Positions 1-8,300 of a stretch of DNA of 33,271 bases are shown piece by piece. The stretch is from Anaerolineales bacterium (GTDB lineage Bacteria > Chloroflexota > Anaerolineae > Anaerolineales > DRMV01): assembly GCA_026996855.1 (NCBI GenBank), contig JALWJZ010000107.1:1-33271 (forward strand), given 5' to 3'. Below the pieces are notes generated by a model, which made no database searches, had not been told where the DNA came from, and saw only the letters and a program-made list of their open reading frames with translations. Each line of letters starts with the position of its first letter. Positions within the stretch are counted from its first letter, which is position 1. The translations under genes and the position numbers were made by a program.

Positions 1-1664
1 GCGCTGGCCCCCGCGGCCAAACCGATGGGATTGAGCCCGGCATCCACCAGCGTGCAGGTCACGATGTGCGTACCGGCATCATAGGAACAATCCCACGGCG
101 CGCCGGTAGGCGCGGAATCGAAACTCTCTGACCCCGAAAGATGGTCCTGCACGACGATGGGCGCCGACGCGTCTACGGGGCCGTCGTTGCGCACATGGAT
201 GGTGTTGGTGATGGCACCGCCCACGGCCACGGGGTTGGGCGCCTTGTCCTTTTGCAAGACCAGATCGGGCGCGCTGGGCTTGACCTCGTAAGTCACCGAG
301 GCGGTGTTGTTGTCGGTGATGGGGTCCGGGGGATTGTCCGGCGAGATGGTCGCGGTATTGGTGTGATTTTCGATGCTGGTGACATTGGGCACATCCACAT
401 CCAGGACGATGTCACCGGCTTCGCCGTTGGCCATCAGGGCCTTGGTGCAGGTCACCGTGCCCGTAACGGGCGGCGTCGGGCAATTCCATCCGGCCGGCGC
501 GGTGATGTTGGTGACGGTGTAGCCGGCCGGCAGGGTATCGGTCACGGTGACATTGGTAACATCCCGAGGGCCCAGGTTTTCCACATGCAGCGTAAAGGTG
601 GCCGTCGTTCCCCCCAGCACCGGGGAAGGCGTCACGGCCTTGGTGATGGACAGGTCCGAGCCGGGTGTAATCTCCAGAGTAGCCTGGCTGGTATTGTTGT
701 TGGGGTCCGGGTCCAGGGTGGGGTCGAAGGGCGGCGCGACGATGCCGACATCCGCGTTGTTGATGAAGGTACCGTCAGAGCCGGCGTCGGCCTTGGCGCG
801 GAAATGGAAAATCATGGTGTCGCCGTTTGCGAACTCCCCGCCCGCGTTCTCGTCGTAGGTGCAGGTGACGGCCTGGCCCGAAGCCGAGCAGGTCCACAGG
901 CTGTCGTCATCCGCGGCCGGGTCCGCGTCGTCGGCATAGAAAATCACGCCCACCGGGAGGGTGTCGTGGAATTCCAGGTCCGGCGCGGGTCGTGGGCCCG
1001 CGTTGTCCAGTTGGATGGTATAGGTCACAATGCCCGAGTCGGCCACGGAAGTGGGGTTCACCGTCTTGGTCAACTGAATGTCCGCGCCCTTGCGCACGGT
1101 GGTCTGGTTGTTCTCGCTGTCGTTGGCCGAGTTCACATCGCCCGTGCAGGTCGTCGTGGCCGTGCTGGTATACGTGCCCGTGCCCACAGGGGCCTGCACA
1201 TCCATCGTCACGATGGCGACCTCGAGGGGGCCCAAATCGATGCCCGTGCACTGCAAATAATCGCCGGTGCCGTCACTGGGGTTGTCACCCACATAGGAGC
1301 ATGTGCCGTGATCGGTGGTATGGCCCAGGTAGGTGAAACCCGCGGGGACGGTGATGGTCAACTGCCCACCGGTCACATTGTCGCCCGCAATGGCGCTGTT
1401 GTTCTTCATGTGTACGGTGTAGGTTACCGTACCGGTTTCGGCCACGGGATCGGGGTCGTCGGTGAAGACCACCGGCTGGCAGTCTACGCCGGGATTAGCA
1501 ACAGGCCGAGGAGCATCCGAGGCTCGCACCGTACGCACGGCCTGGGCCAAACCCAGAGTCAACAGCAACAGCGCCAGGGTCACCAGGCCCAAACGCCGCA
1601 GCGGCACATGGGTCATCCCTCGCGTGAAATTCATCACGCTTTCCTTTTCACGGGTTGCGGGCAT
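1..1664 (-). CDS. Secreted DUF11-repeat surface protein (3' end outside window)
   Basis: Reading the minus strand from about 1664 gives an open frame to the window edge with no stop, so the C-terminal part is missing. The N-terminus has a basic stretch followed by a hydrophobic core (LVTLALLLLTLGLAQA), a signal peptide. The rest is a string of beta-rich modules with the DUF11 / conserved-repeat signature: 'TVTYTVHMKN', 'IVTYTIQLDNAGP', 'TATFTLHVENLGPRDVTN' and 'DTLPAGYTV', each about 110-130 residues and rich in T, D, N, V and G. Such proteins are typically exported cell-surface or envelope proteins; the exact role is unknown. Two in-frame starts are plausible: ATG at 1664 (GGAGAG seven bases upstream) and ATG at 1634 (AAGGAA upstream). 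I prefer 1664 because it lies about 42 nt below a good promoter. A long frame on the opposite strand is a shadow of this gene. Confidence 0.85.
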   Translation of the reverse strand, partial: MPATREKESVMNFTRGMTHVPLRRLGLVTLALLLLTLGLAQAVRTVRASDAPRPVANPGVDCQPVVFTDDPDPVAETGTVTYTVHMKNNSAIAGDNVTGGQLTITVPAGFTYLGHTTDHGTCSYVGDNPSDGTGDYLQCTGIDLGPLEVAIVTMDVQAPVGTGTYTSTATTTCTGDVNSANDSENNQTTVRKGADIQLTKTVNPTSVADSGIVTYTIQLDNAGPRPAPDLEFHDTLPVGVIFYADDADPAADDDSLWTCSASGQAVTCTYDENAGGEFANGDTMIFHFRAKADAGSDGTFINNADVGIVAPPFDPTLDPDPNNNTSQATLEITPGSDLSITKAVTPSPVLGGTTATFTLHVENLGPRDVTNVTVTDTLPAGYTVTNITAPAGWNCPTPPVTGTVTCTKALMANGEAGDIVLDVDVPNVTSIENHTNTATISPDNPPDPITDNNTASVTYEVKPSAPDLVLQKDKAPNPVAVGGAITNTIHVRNDGPVDASAPIVVQDHLSGSESFDSAPTGAPWDCSYDAGTHIVTCTLVDAGLNPIGLAAGAS

Positions 1665-1712
1665 CTTTTCTCTCCACAAGAGCGGGATAATGTTTCTGAG
1701 GATTTTCCGGCA

Positions 1713-1741
1713 AGTATAACGAAGTTTACAAAAACCGGCAA
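1713..1741 (-). promoter_or_regulatory. Sigma-70-type promoter for the DUF11 gene
   Basis: On the minus strand TTGCCG (-35) is followed after exactly 17 nt by TATACT (-10), the latter at 1713-1718. Expected transcription start is about 1706, giving a leader of about 42 nt to the ATG at 1664. Assigned by eye from consensus match and spacing. Confidence 0.6.
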
Positions 1742-1879
1742 GGGCGCGACGCAAAATTTTAGGTGAACAACCACGTTTTTTCTCAATTTTATACATGCCT
1801 TCAGGATTGCAGCGGGTTCTGCTAAAATCCAAAAGCAACGGGGCTGTCGTTGCAACGGTCTGTCGTACAAAGGCCGGTC

Positions 1880-1962
1880 CACAAACTTCGCGTTTTTCAA
1901 AAACGCCAAAAGCCATCGCATTTCTCGCGGAGGCGCAGAGATATTTTGGGCCTTTTCCAGCG
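1880..1962 (+). repeat. Dispersed intergenic repeat, copy 1 (partial)
   Basis: An A-rich lead (GTTTTTCAAAAACGCCAAAA) is followed by CTCGCGGAGGCGCAGAGA and ATTTTGGGCCTTTTCCAGC. The same order of blocks occurs at 15025-15186 and 15190-15309 on this strand, and in part inverted near 4335-4424. This copy lacks the distal CTCCGTGG...GTGTGAG half. It fills most of the roughly 400-base gap between the divergent DUF11 and GT39 genes; apart from the DUF11 promoter I see nothing else there. Confidence 0.65.
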
Positions 1963-2061
1963 CTTCGGGGCCCCGCGCGAGTAACAGGAAAAACGCCCGC
2001 TACAAAGCAGCGTTCTCCATCCCTGTGTCTCGAAATCCTTCCCGATGGACGCGGCAACCTT

Positions 2062-3699
2062 ATGTTCGACATGAGACCATCCCGTCCCTGCCCGACAGGC
2101 CCGGACCGGGCCGTAGGGCCTTCCAGCCTTTCTTCTCAAGGACGAGGCAAAAGAAGGCGCACTGCCTTCCAGGCCCTGCTCTGGGGGTTGTACGCAACTC
2201 TGGTGCTGGCTGTAGCCCTGGTCCAACAAGGGCCGGGGTACATGGACGCCGCCTACTATGCGACCCTGGGCCGACGGCTGGCCCACGGACAGGGCCTGAC
2301 GGAGCCTTTCCTGTGGACCTACGTCAACGACCCCGGGCCGCCGCCCCGGCCGGGCCACGATTACTGGCAGCCTATGGCCTCGCTGCTGGCCGCGGCAGGC
2401 GAGGTCTTGCTGCGTGGGGTGCTCCCTTCCCCGTACCGGAGGGTGCAGGCGGCCTTCGTGCTGCTGGCCCTGCTGGTGCCCGCCGTCACCTACGGACTGG
2501 CCCGGAACCTGACGGGACGGGAAGCCCCGGCGCGGTGGGCCCTGCTTCTGAGCCTGGCCCCGGTTTTCTTCCTGCCCTACCTGCCCGCGGTGGACGGGTT
2601 CGCGCCCCTCATGGTGCTGGGCGGGTTGTTCTTCCTGACGCTGCCCCGGGCCGGCACCTTTCCCCGGGCCCTGCTGCTGGGTGGGCTGGCGGGGCTGATT
2701 CACCTGACGCGCAACGAAGGCCCCCTGTGGCTCGCGGCGGCCCTGGCAGGCGCGGGCACAGTGGCGCGGCCCCGGAGCCGGGCCTGGCTTGGGGTCCTCA
2801 TGGGTTATGTCGCGGTCCTGGGCCCGTGGTGGGCGCGCAACCTGCTGGCCTTTGGCTCCCCCTGGCCCGGCTTTGCGGTACGGCTCCTCTGGATGACCCA
2901 CTACAACGACCTCTTCCTCTACCCGCCGGACCTGCTCACACCGGAACGGTGGTGGGCGGCCGGGCCGCGGGCCTGGTGGGGACCCCGAGTCCAGGCTTTT
3001 TCCTGGAATGTGCAGACGCTGGTGGCGGTGCAGGGTGGCCTGGTATGGATACCCTGGCTGCTCTGGGGGGCCTGGCGCTACCGGCGGGACGTGCGGGTGC
3101 GGGTGGGGCTGGGCCTGTGGGCGGCCCTCTTCGCCCTCATGACCCTGGTCTTTCCCTTTGCCGGTGCGCGCGGGGGGTTCTTCCACGGCGTGGCCGGCCT
3201 ACAGCCCCTGGTCTGGAGTTTGGCAGCAGTGGGCTTGCACGAGTTTTTCATCTGGGGGGAAAAACGCCGCGGGTGGCATCCCCAACAGGCCCGCGGGGTG
3301 CTGGGCGGGGGCCTGGTGCTGCTGGCCCTGGCCCTCACCCTGCTGGTGGCCTCCAGGCGCCTGAGCACCTGGAACCACTCCTCCTTGACCTACCAGCGCG
3401 CGGCCACCTGGATGGCGGCCCAGGGGCTGCCCTCGCGCGCCTGCCCCGTGATGGTGAACGACCCACCCATGTGGTCCTGGAGCACCGGCGGCGCGGCTCT
3501 GGTGGTCCCCGCCGGTGGGATGCACGCGGTGGAAGCCGTGGCCCGGCGCTACGGCGCCTGCGCCCTCTTGCTGGAACCCAACCACCCGTCCGAACTGGCT
3601 CCCTGGTACGCCCGGCCCGGGGATTGGGAACATTTCCGTTATATGGGAAGCATGGAAACCGAAGACGGGGTCATCCACGTGTTCCGGTATGAAAAATGA
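2062..3699 (+). CDS. GT39/ArnT-like membrane glycosyltransferase
   Basis: A polytopic membrane protein of about 545 residues with many hydrophobic helices and short charged loops. The start of the conserved part, 'GYMDAAYYATLGRRLAHGQG', matches the first periplasmic loop of ArnT/PMT-type (GT39, PF13231) enzymes, where acidic residues bind the polyprenyl-phosphate sugar donor. The helices are followed by a soluble C-terminal stretch ('RACPVMVNDPPMWSW'...'HVFRYEK'). The likely role is transfer of a sugar from a lipid carrier to an envelope lipid or protein; the substrate cannot be told. The open frame extends upstream to 1795, but that part overlaps an intergenic repeat and does not look coding. 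ATG 2062 or 2071 is my choice, without a strong ribosome binding site, so the start is uncertain within about 100 bases. It stands alone, divergent from the DUF11 gene and convergent with the DUF4332 gene. Confidence 0.75.
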   Translation: MFDMRPSRPCPTGPDRAVGPSSLSSQGRGKRRRTAFQALLWGLYATLVLAVALVQQGPGYMDAAYYATLGRRLAHGQGLTEPFLWTYVNDPGPPPRPGHDYWQPMASLLAAAGEVLLRGVLPSPYRRVQAAFVLLALLVPAVTYGLARNLTGREAPARWALLLSLAPVFFLPYLPAVDGFAPLMVLGGLFFLTLPRAGTFPRALLLGGLAGLIHLTRNEGPLWLAAALAGAGTVARPRSRAWLGVLMGYVAVLGPWWARNLLAFGSPWPGFAVRLLWMTHYNDLFLYPPDLLTPERWWAAGPRAWWGPRVQAFSWNVQTLVAVQGGLVWIPWLLWGAWRYRRDVRVRVGLGLWAALFALMTLVFPFAGARGGFFHGVAGLQPLVWSLAAVGLHEFFIWGEKRRGWHPQQARGVLGGGLVLLALALTLLVASRRLSTWNHSSLTYQRAATWMAAQGLPSRACPVMVNDPPMWSWSTGGAALVVPAGGMHAVEAVARRYGACALLLEPNHPSELAPWYARPGDWEHFRYMGSMETEDGVIHVFRYEK

Positions 3700-3732
3700 C
3701 CAGGGCAGCGACGTCGTCACGGCCCTGGTCAT
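3692..3732 (-). terminator. Shared hairpin terminator between convergent genes
   Basis: A perfect 11-bp inverted repeat: ATGACCAGGGC at 3696-3706 and GCCCTGGTCAT at 3722-3732, with a 15-nt loop. On the minus strand the stem is followed by a run of five T, so it is a good rho-independent terminator for the leftward DUF4332 gene about 117 nt upstream. The left arm contains the stop codon of the rightward glycosyltransferase gene, and the hairpin could also stop that transcript, though no T-run follows on the plus strand. Confidence 0.7.
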
Positions 3733-3848
3733 CCACCAAAGACGGAAATCAAAACGCACGACGAAGACGGCCACCTGGAAGTCTTCCGAGGCTTGACCTC
3801 CGAGCACCTTTCGCCAGCCTAAAGGCCCGGTGCCCGCTCACGACCGCA

Positions 3849-4256
3849 TCAATACTCCACCACGCGCGGCAGGGCTTTGGCCTGCTCCACCCAACGCCGC
3901 ACCATATCTCGCGAGGGCAACCGCCGCACCAGTTTCTTCTCCTGGTTCACCCGAACCAGGGTTTCGTACAGGTTGTCGGGGTTGCGCTGGGCCAATTCCA
4001 TCACAGTCTTCACCCCGGCGGCGGCCAGCAGGTCGCTGTACTCCTCGCCAATACCCCGAATGCGGAACAAATCGGCTCGGTTGACCCAGTCCAGAATGAG
4101 GTCCGGACGAATGCCGGTGAGTTTGGCCAGGACTTCACGACCCTTGCGGGTGGCGCCCTTTTCCAGCAGCGCCTCCAGGGTCACGATGCCCACCTGGGCC
4201 AACTTTTCTGCGTACACCTCACCAATGCCTTCGATTTTGCGAATGGGTGTCGGCAT
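3849..4256 (-). CDS. DUF4332 helix-hairpin-helix protein
   Basis: A small protein of 135 residues, starting MPTPIRKIEGIGEVYAEKL. It holds two copies of the helix-hairpin-helix signature: 'IEGIGEVYAEKLAQVGI' near residues 8-24 and 'IRGIGEEYSDLLAAAGV' about 75 residues later. This is the DUF4332 layout (PF14229), a non-enzymatic HhH module found in many Chloroflexota and cyanobacteria and assumed to bind nucleic acid or act as a scaffold. The ATG at 4256 is preceded by AAGGAGGG at ideal spacing; a longer frame reaching 4304 lacks such a site. It is a single-gene unit with its own promoter (4292-4320) and a terminator downstream (3692-3732). The specific function is unknown. Confidence 0.85.
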   Translation of the reverse strand: MPTPIRKIEGIGEVYAEKLAQVGIVTLEALLEKGATRKGREVLAKLTGIRPDLILDWVNRADLFRIRGIGEEYSDLLAAAGVKTVMELAQRNPDNLYETLVRVNQEKKLVRRLPSRDMVRRWVEQAKALPRVVEY

Positions 4257-4291
4257 GGCCTCCCTCCTTGTGTGAAAATTTTGTGAGAATA

Positions 4292-4320
4292 AGTGTACCA
4301 CCAATTCGGAGGCGCTTCAA
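4292..4320 (-). promoter_or_regulatory. Promoter of the DUF4332 gene
   Basis: On the minus strand TTGAAG (-35) is followed after 17 nt by TACACT (-10, 4292-4297). The leader to ATG 4256 is about 30 nt and contains the strong ribosome binding site. Confidence 0.6.
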
Positions 4321-4334
4321 ATCCGATGAACCGC

Positions 4335-4424
4335 GCAGACGTTTTGCATATTCGAACAAAGGCTCACACAGAGCCACGGAGAACATGGAGTATCCGTAGA
4401 TTTCCTCCGTGAGAACAAACATAC
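4335..4424 (-). repeat. Dispersed intergenic repeat, copy 2 (inverted, internally deleted)
   Basis: Read on the minus strand this contains TTCTCACGGAGG, then ATGTTCTCCGTGGCTCTGTG, TGAGCCTTTGTTCGAATATG and CAAAACG. These blocks match the right half of the copy at 15025-15186 almost base for base. The middle block (the cCAGAGAACACAGAG part and the following ATTTTGGCCTTCTCC) is missing. It abuts the orphan cofE tail at 4425. Together with the DUF4332 promoter and the cofE remnant it accounts for the 300-base gap before cofE. Confidence 0.7.
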
Positions 4425-4526
4425 GTCCCGCGCTTCGGGCCGGAGCAATTCGGCCAACTTCCCTTCCCCCAAACCGTAAGGGAAGCCCCGCACGTGCACC
4501 ACCGGCGTGCCTTCGTCGGCCTGGCC
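4425..4526 (-). pseudogene. Orphan second copy of the cofE 3' end (34 codons)
   Basis: On the minus strand these 102 bases encode a 34-residue stretch beginning GQADEGTPVVHVRG and ending ELLRPEARD. It is identical in protein sequence to the stretch of cofE at 4591-4692, 166 bp away. I count ten nucleotide differences, all synonymous (for example TTT/TTC, CCC/CCT, CTG/TTG, GAT/GAC, and three GAG/GAA). It has no start and no intact gene upstream, and after the final Asp it runs into the dispersed repeat at 4335-4424. It is a remnant of a functional but diverged cofE allele, not a simple recent duplication. Confidence 0.85.
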
Positions 4527-4536
4527 CACCCCTTCC

Positions 4537-4559
4537 GAGAAAACCCCTCGGGTTTTCTC
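4537..4559 (-). terminator. Perfect hairpin at the cofE stop codon
   Basis: GAGAAAACCC (4537-4546) and GGGTTTTCTC (4550-4559) form a perfect 10-bp stem with a 3-nt loop, overlapping the cofE TGA at 4558-4560. No clear T-run follows on the minus strand, so its efficiency as an intrinsic terminator is doubtful. It separates the real cofE end from the orphan tail. Confidence 0.45.
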
Positions 4560-5337
4560 ATCCCCCGTACACCCAGCCCCCACGAAACAAATCCCGCGCC
4601 TCGGGCCGGAGCAATTCGGCCAACTTCCCCTCCCCCAGGCCGTAGGGAAAGCCCCGCACGTGCACCACCGGCGTGCCCTCGTCGGCTTGCCCCATCACCA
4701 GCGACGCGGCTGCGGCCAGTTCGTCGGCCACCGCCACCTGGGTCACCTGCAAGGGTCGGCCCTGACGGTCGGGGCGGCCCCGCAAGTCGGCCAGGCCGGG
4801 CAGTCCGCTCAGGCCAATGGCCACGCCTACAGTGCCCAGCCGCCACGCCCGGCCGTGGGAATCGATGACCAGCACGCCGAGTCGCGCGGCGGTGGCGGCT
4901 TCCATCTGCTCCCGCAGTCGCGCGGCCGAGGCGTCGGGGTTTTCCGGTAAGAGGAGCACCCATTCGTCGTCGCCTTTCACGTTGGAATGGTCGATGCCCG
5001 CGTTGGCGCACACGAAGCCCAGGCGGTGCTCCACGATGAGCACACCGGGCACCGCGCGCAGTACCCGACGGCTCTCCTGCAAGATGAGTTCCACCAGACG
5101 AGGGTCCTTGCGGGTGAGGCGGGCCAGGGCCCGGGCCCGCAGCCCGGGCCGCACCGTGGGCAGATGCACGTACCGGCCCTCGGCTTTGGACACGACTTTC
5201 TGGGCCACCACCAGGACGTCGCCATCCTGTACCCGCAGGCCGGTGACCTGCAAGCCGTGCAGGATGTGCGCGGCCAGGTCGTCGCCGGGGCGCACCTCAG
5301 GGATGCCCTGCAAGGGAGTGAGGGTCAGCGCTGTCAT
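4558..5337 (-). CDS. cofE: Coenzyme F420-0:L-glutamate ligase
   Basis: A protein of 259 residues, the usual CofE length. CofE adds L-glutamates to the F420-0 side chain in a GTP-dependent reaction in the cytoplasm. The sequence shows the family N-terminus 'LTPLQGIPEVRPGDDLAAHI', then 'GDVLVVAQKVVSKAEGR', 'LVELILQESRRVLR' and 'FVCANAGIDHSNV', a core region ending 'VLVIDSHGRAWRLGTVGVAIG', and the tail 'LLRPEARDLFRGG'. The C-terminal FMN-dependent FbiB domain is absent, as in archaeal-type CofE. The start at 5337 is chosen because it begins the conserved block; no good ribosome binding site precedes it, and a strong terminator of the upstream nrdJ gene ends only seven bases before the ATG. No other F420 genes lie in the window. 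An orphan copy of its tail lies downstream. Confidence 0.9.
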   Translation of the reverse strand: MTALTLTPLQGIPEVRPGDDLAAHILHGLQVTGLRVQDGDVLVVAQKVVSKAEGRYVHLPTVRPGLRARALARLTRKDPRLVELILQESRRVLRAVPGVLIVEHRLGFVCANAGIDHSNVKGDDEWVLLLPENPDASAARLREQMEAATAARLGVLVIDSHGRAWRLGTVGVAIGLSGLPGLADLRGRPDRQGRPLQVTQVAVADELAAAASLVMGQADEGTPVVHVRGFPYGLGEGKLAELLRPEARDLFRGGWVYGG

Positions 5338-5343
5338 AGGCCC

Positions 5344-5380
5344 AAAGAAAAGCCCCGGGGCACGGCGTACGCCCCAGGGC
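5344..5380 (-). terminator. Rho-independent terminator after nrdJ
   Basis: On the minus strand GCCCTGGGGC and GCCCCGGGGC form a 10-bp GC-rich stem with one G-U pair and a 9-nt loop, followed by TTTTCTTT. It lies about 18 nt after the nrdJ stop and ends seven bases before the cofE ATG, so it separates the two genes or could attenuate read-through into cofE. Confidence 0.8.
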
Positions 5381-5398
5381 CAAGGAGGCAGTTCACGT

Positions 5399-8300
5399 TC
5401 AACACTCGCTATACCCACAGGCATAGCACTTGCGGCACCCTTCTTCGTTCACCATCGCGGCCTGGCCGCATTCGGGACACAGTTCGCCCGTCTTTCCCGC
5501 GGGAAAGGGGGAGCCCATCTCGCCGTTGCTTTTCTCGGAAGAAGAGGGGGAAAGCAACGGCAGATGGAAGGCCATCGTCCCCAGGGAAACCGCGCCTTCT
5601 TGCGCTTCCCTTTCCTCCCCTTCTCCTTCTCGCTTGGTGTCCAGGTACTGTTTCAACGCATGGGCCACGCCGTCGGGCAGGGAGCGAATGCGGTAAGGGC
5701 CAAAGCCCAGGGGCCGGTCGCCGCCCAGGCCGCTCAACTGGCGGTACACCTCTTCCAGGCGTTCCAGCGGTTTCACCGGCGAGGAAAGCCGCAGGATAAA
5801 GGAGATGAGCCGGCCGATAGCCTCGGAGATGGCCGCGGTCTCGGACCCGGCCTTGGAGGTGTTGATGAAGACCTCGAAGGGCTGCCCCTCGCCGTTCTCG
5901 TTGATGGTGACGTAAGCCTTGCCCAGGGGGGTGTTCACCTGAACGGTCACCCCGGGCAGCACCGCGGGCCGGGGCTTCTTGGGCTCGGGCCAGAGGCGAG
6001 GTTGGTCGGGGATCGGCTGTTCGCCGTTGGCCGTTGGCCGTTCGCCTTCGGCGGTCGGCTGTCCGCCATCGGCTATCCGCTGTCCGCTGTCGGCTAACTG
6101 CTGTCTGCTATCTGCTAACTGCTGCCCGCTATCTGCTTTCTTTTTGGCTGTCGCCGCGGTCTCCAGCACCACCTTCTCCCGGGAGCCGGTCACGTACACC
6201 GTCAAGCCCTTGCACCCCAGTTTCCAGGCCAGCAGGTAGGCCTTTTTAACGTCGTCCACCGTGGCGTCCGCGGGGAAGTTAATGGTCTTCGAGATACTGT
6301 TGTCGATAAACACTTGCAGCGCAGCCTGCATGTACACGTGCTCTTCCGCGCTGATGTCGCCGGCCACCACGAAGGTGTGGCGGATGTGTTCGGGCAGGCG
6401 GCCGGGATAGTTCTGGATGGTGCCGTACTCCAACACGTGCTGGATGACGGCCTCTTTCTCCTCCTCGCTCAGGTCGCTTTCGTTCAGGGCCTTCATGAAC
6501 AGGGGGCTGACGTAGCGCAGGCGGATGCGCTTGCCGTCCTCGTCGTTGACGTAGCGGTAATAGGCCAGGGCGAACACGGGCTCGCACCCGTAGCCTTCCA
6601 CGCCGGAAACGGTGGATATTGTTCCGGTAGGTGCAATGGTCAACTGGGCCGCGTTGCGGATGCCGTGCTTCCTGATGCCCTCCACGATTTCGTTCCAGTC
6701 CAGTTCGGGGCGGCCCCAATCGGTCTGCGGACCGCCGCCCAGCCAGTCGGGCCAGGTGGGCGGCTTCCATTTGAGGTTCTCCGGGTCGTAGATGCTGCCC
6801 TTGATGCCGGGGAAGGGCCCCCGCTCCCGGGCCAGTTCGATGCTGGTTTTCATGGCATGGAAGCGGATGAATTCCATGATTTGGGCCGCGAACTCCTGGG
6901 CCTCCCTGGAGCCGTAGCGGATGCCGTTGATGTACATCAGGTCGGCCAGGCCCATGATGCCCAGGCCGATGCGGCGGTTGCGGTGCGCGGCCTCTTTGAG
7001 TTGCGGCACCGCAGGCACGTACTGGTTGGCCTGCACCACATCGTCCAGGAAGCGCACCGCGCGGCGCACGGTATCGGCCAGTTTCTCCCAATCCACACCG
7101 CCCTCGGGGGTGGCGTGTCTGGCCAGGTTGATGGAACCCAGGCAACAGTTCTCATAGGGACCCAACCATTGTTCACCGCAGTTATGGCAGACCAGGCCGT
7201 TGGCAATCAGGCTGTGGGTCTCGGGCTCTTCTAAGTCGTAAACATCCGCAAAACCCGCGGGTTCGATGCTTTCGATTTCGTCCTCAAAGGTCTCTCGGTA
7301 GGGGCCCCGGGTCTGGCTTTCCACGAAGGCCAGGAGTTTGGCCTGCTTTTCCGCGTCGGCAAAGCCAATGACCTGGGCAAAGCGGTCCCGGTTCTCCCGG
7401 CCGATGACCAATTCGTACTGGGCCGCCACTTCGTAAAGCCGCAGGCCGCCGCGGCCATCGGGCAGCCGGTGCACGCCGGCCTCGCGGCGTCGGTAAATCC
7501 GGGAGACGATGCCAAAGTTGAGCAGCAAGAGTTGCACATCTTCCAGCAGTTTGCGGGAGGAACTGGCCAGGCGCACGGTGCAATCCCGCTTGTGGGGCTG
7601 CACCTGGACCGTGCCATCGGCCGAAAACAGGCCCTGCAGAAAGCCCACCACGGCTTCCCGCGGCGCGCGCCAGATGGCTTCAGGGACCCGTTTCTCCGTG
7701 GCCCGTACGGGCTGCACCCCCAGGGAGCGGAAGAATTCGAAAGCCAGACGGCCGTAGGTCACCTGGTAATGGGAATTGCGCGAGGTCACGTGCCCTTCGC
7801 CGAACCACCCGCGCAACAGGCCATGGATGCGCTTGACCTCTTCCTGCGTGCGCAAGGCAAACCCGACGGGCGAGTTGCTGCTTTCGCTCAGCCAGCCATC
7901 CCCGACGAGGTATCCCAACACCAACCCCAGTTCGTGAGACCACTTGCGGGGCAGGCCGCCCCGAAGCGCGGTGAAATCCCGCCGTTGCACCACATGCCCC
8001 GAAGCGCGGTCGCCGGCCAGGGCCATCCCGGCCAATACTTGCTCCAAGGCCTCCTGGTTGGGCAGATTGTCGTCCTGGCTCCAGGCCCCTTCGCCGGATT
8101 GGAGCAGCACCCGGTCGCCGGGCCGCAGGTGCTGCAATTCCACATACCCCCGGTCGGGAGTCAGGAAAGGATGGTCCGCGGTGGCCGTAACCGTATAGCC
8201 CTTGCGGGTGCGCAAGCGGAATACGGGCACCTGTTCCCGGGTCTTGAAGGCCCGCACCCCGGAGCGCAAGCGGGTACCCAGGGTCTTGCCCGCCTCGCCG

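Noticed and set aside
141-1766. A 541-residue open frame on the plus strand
   Set aside because: Its translation is a Gly/Arg/His/Val-rich string without domain character, and the opposite strand reads a clean DUF11-repeat protein with a signal peptide.
1795-2061. N-terminal extension of the GT39 frame
   Set aside because: It runs through the dispersed repeat and has no membrane or domain character.
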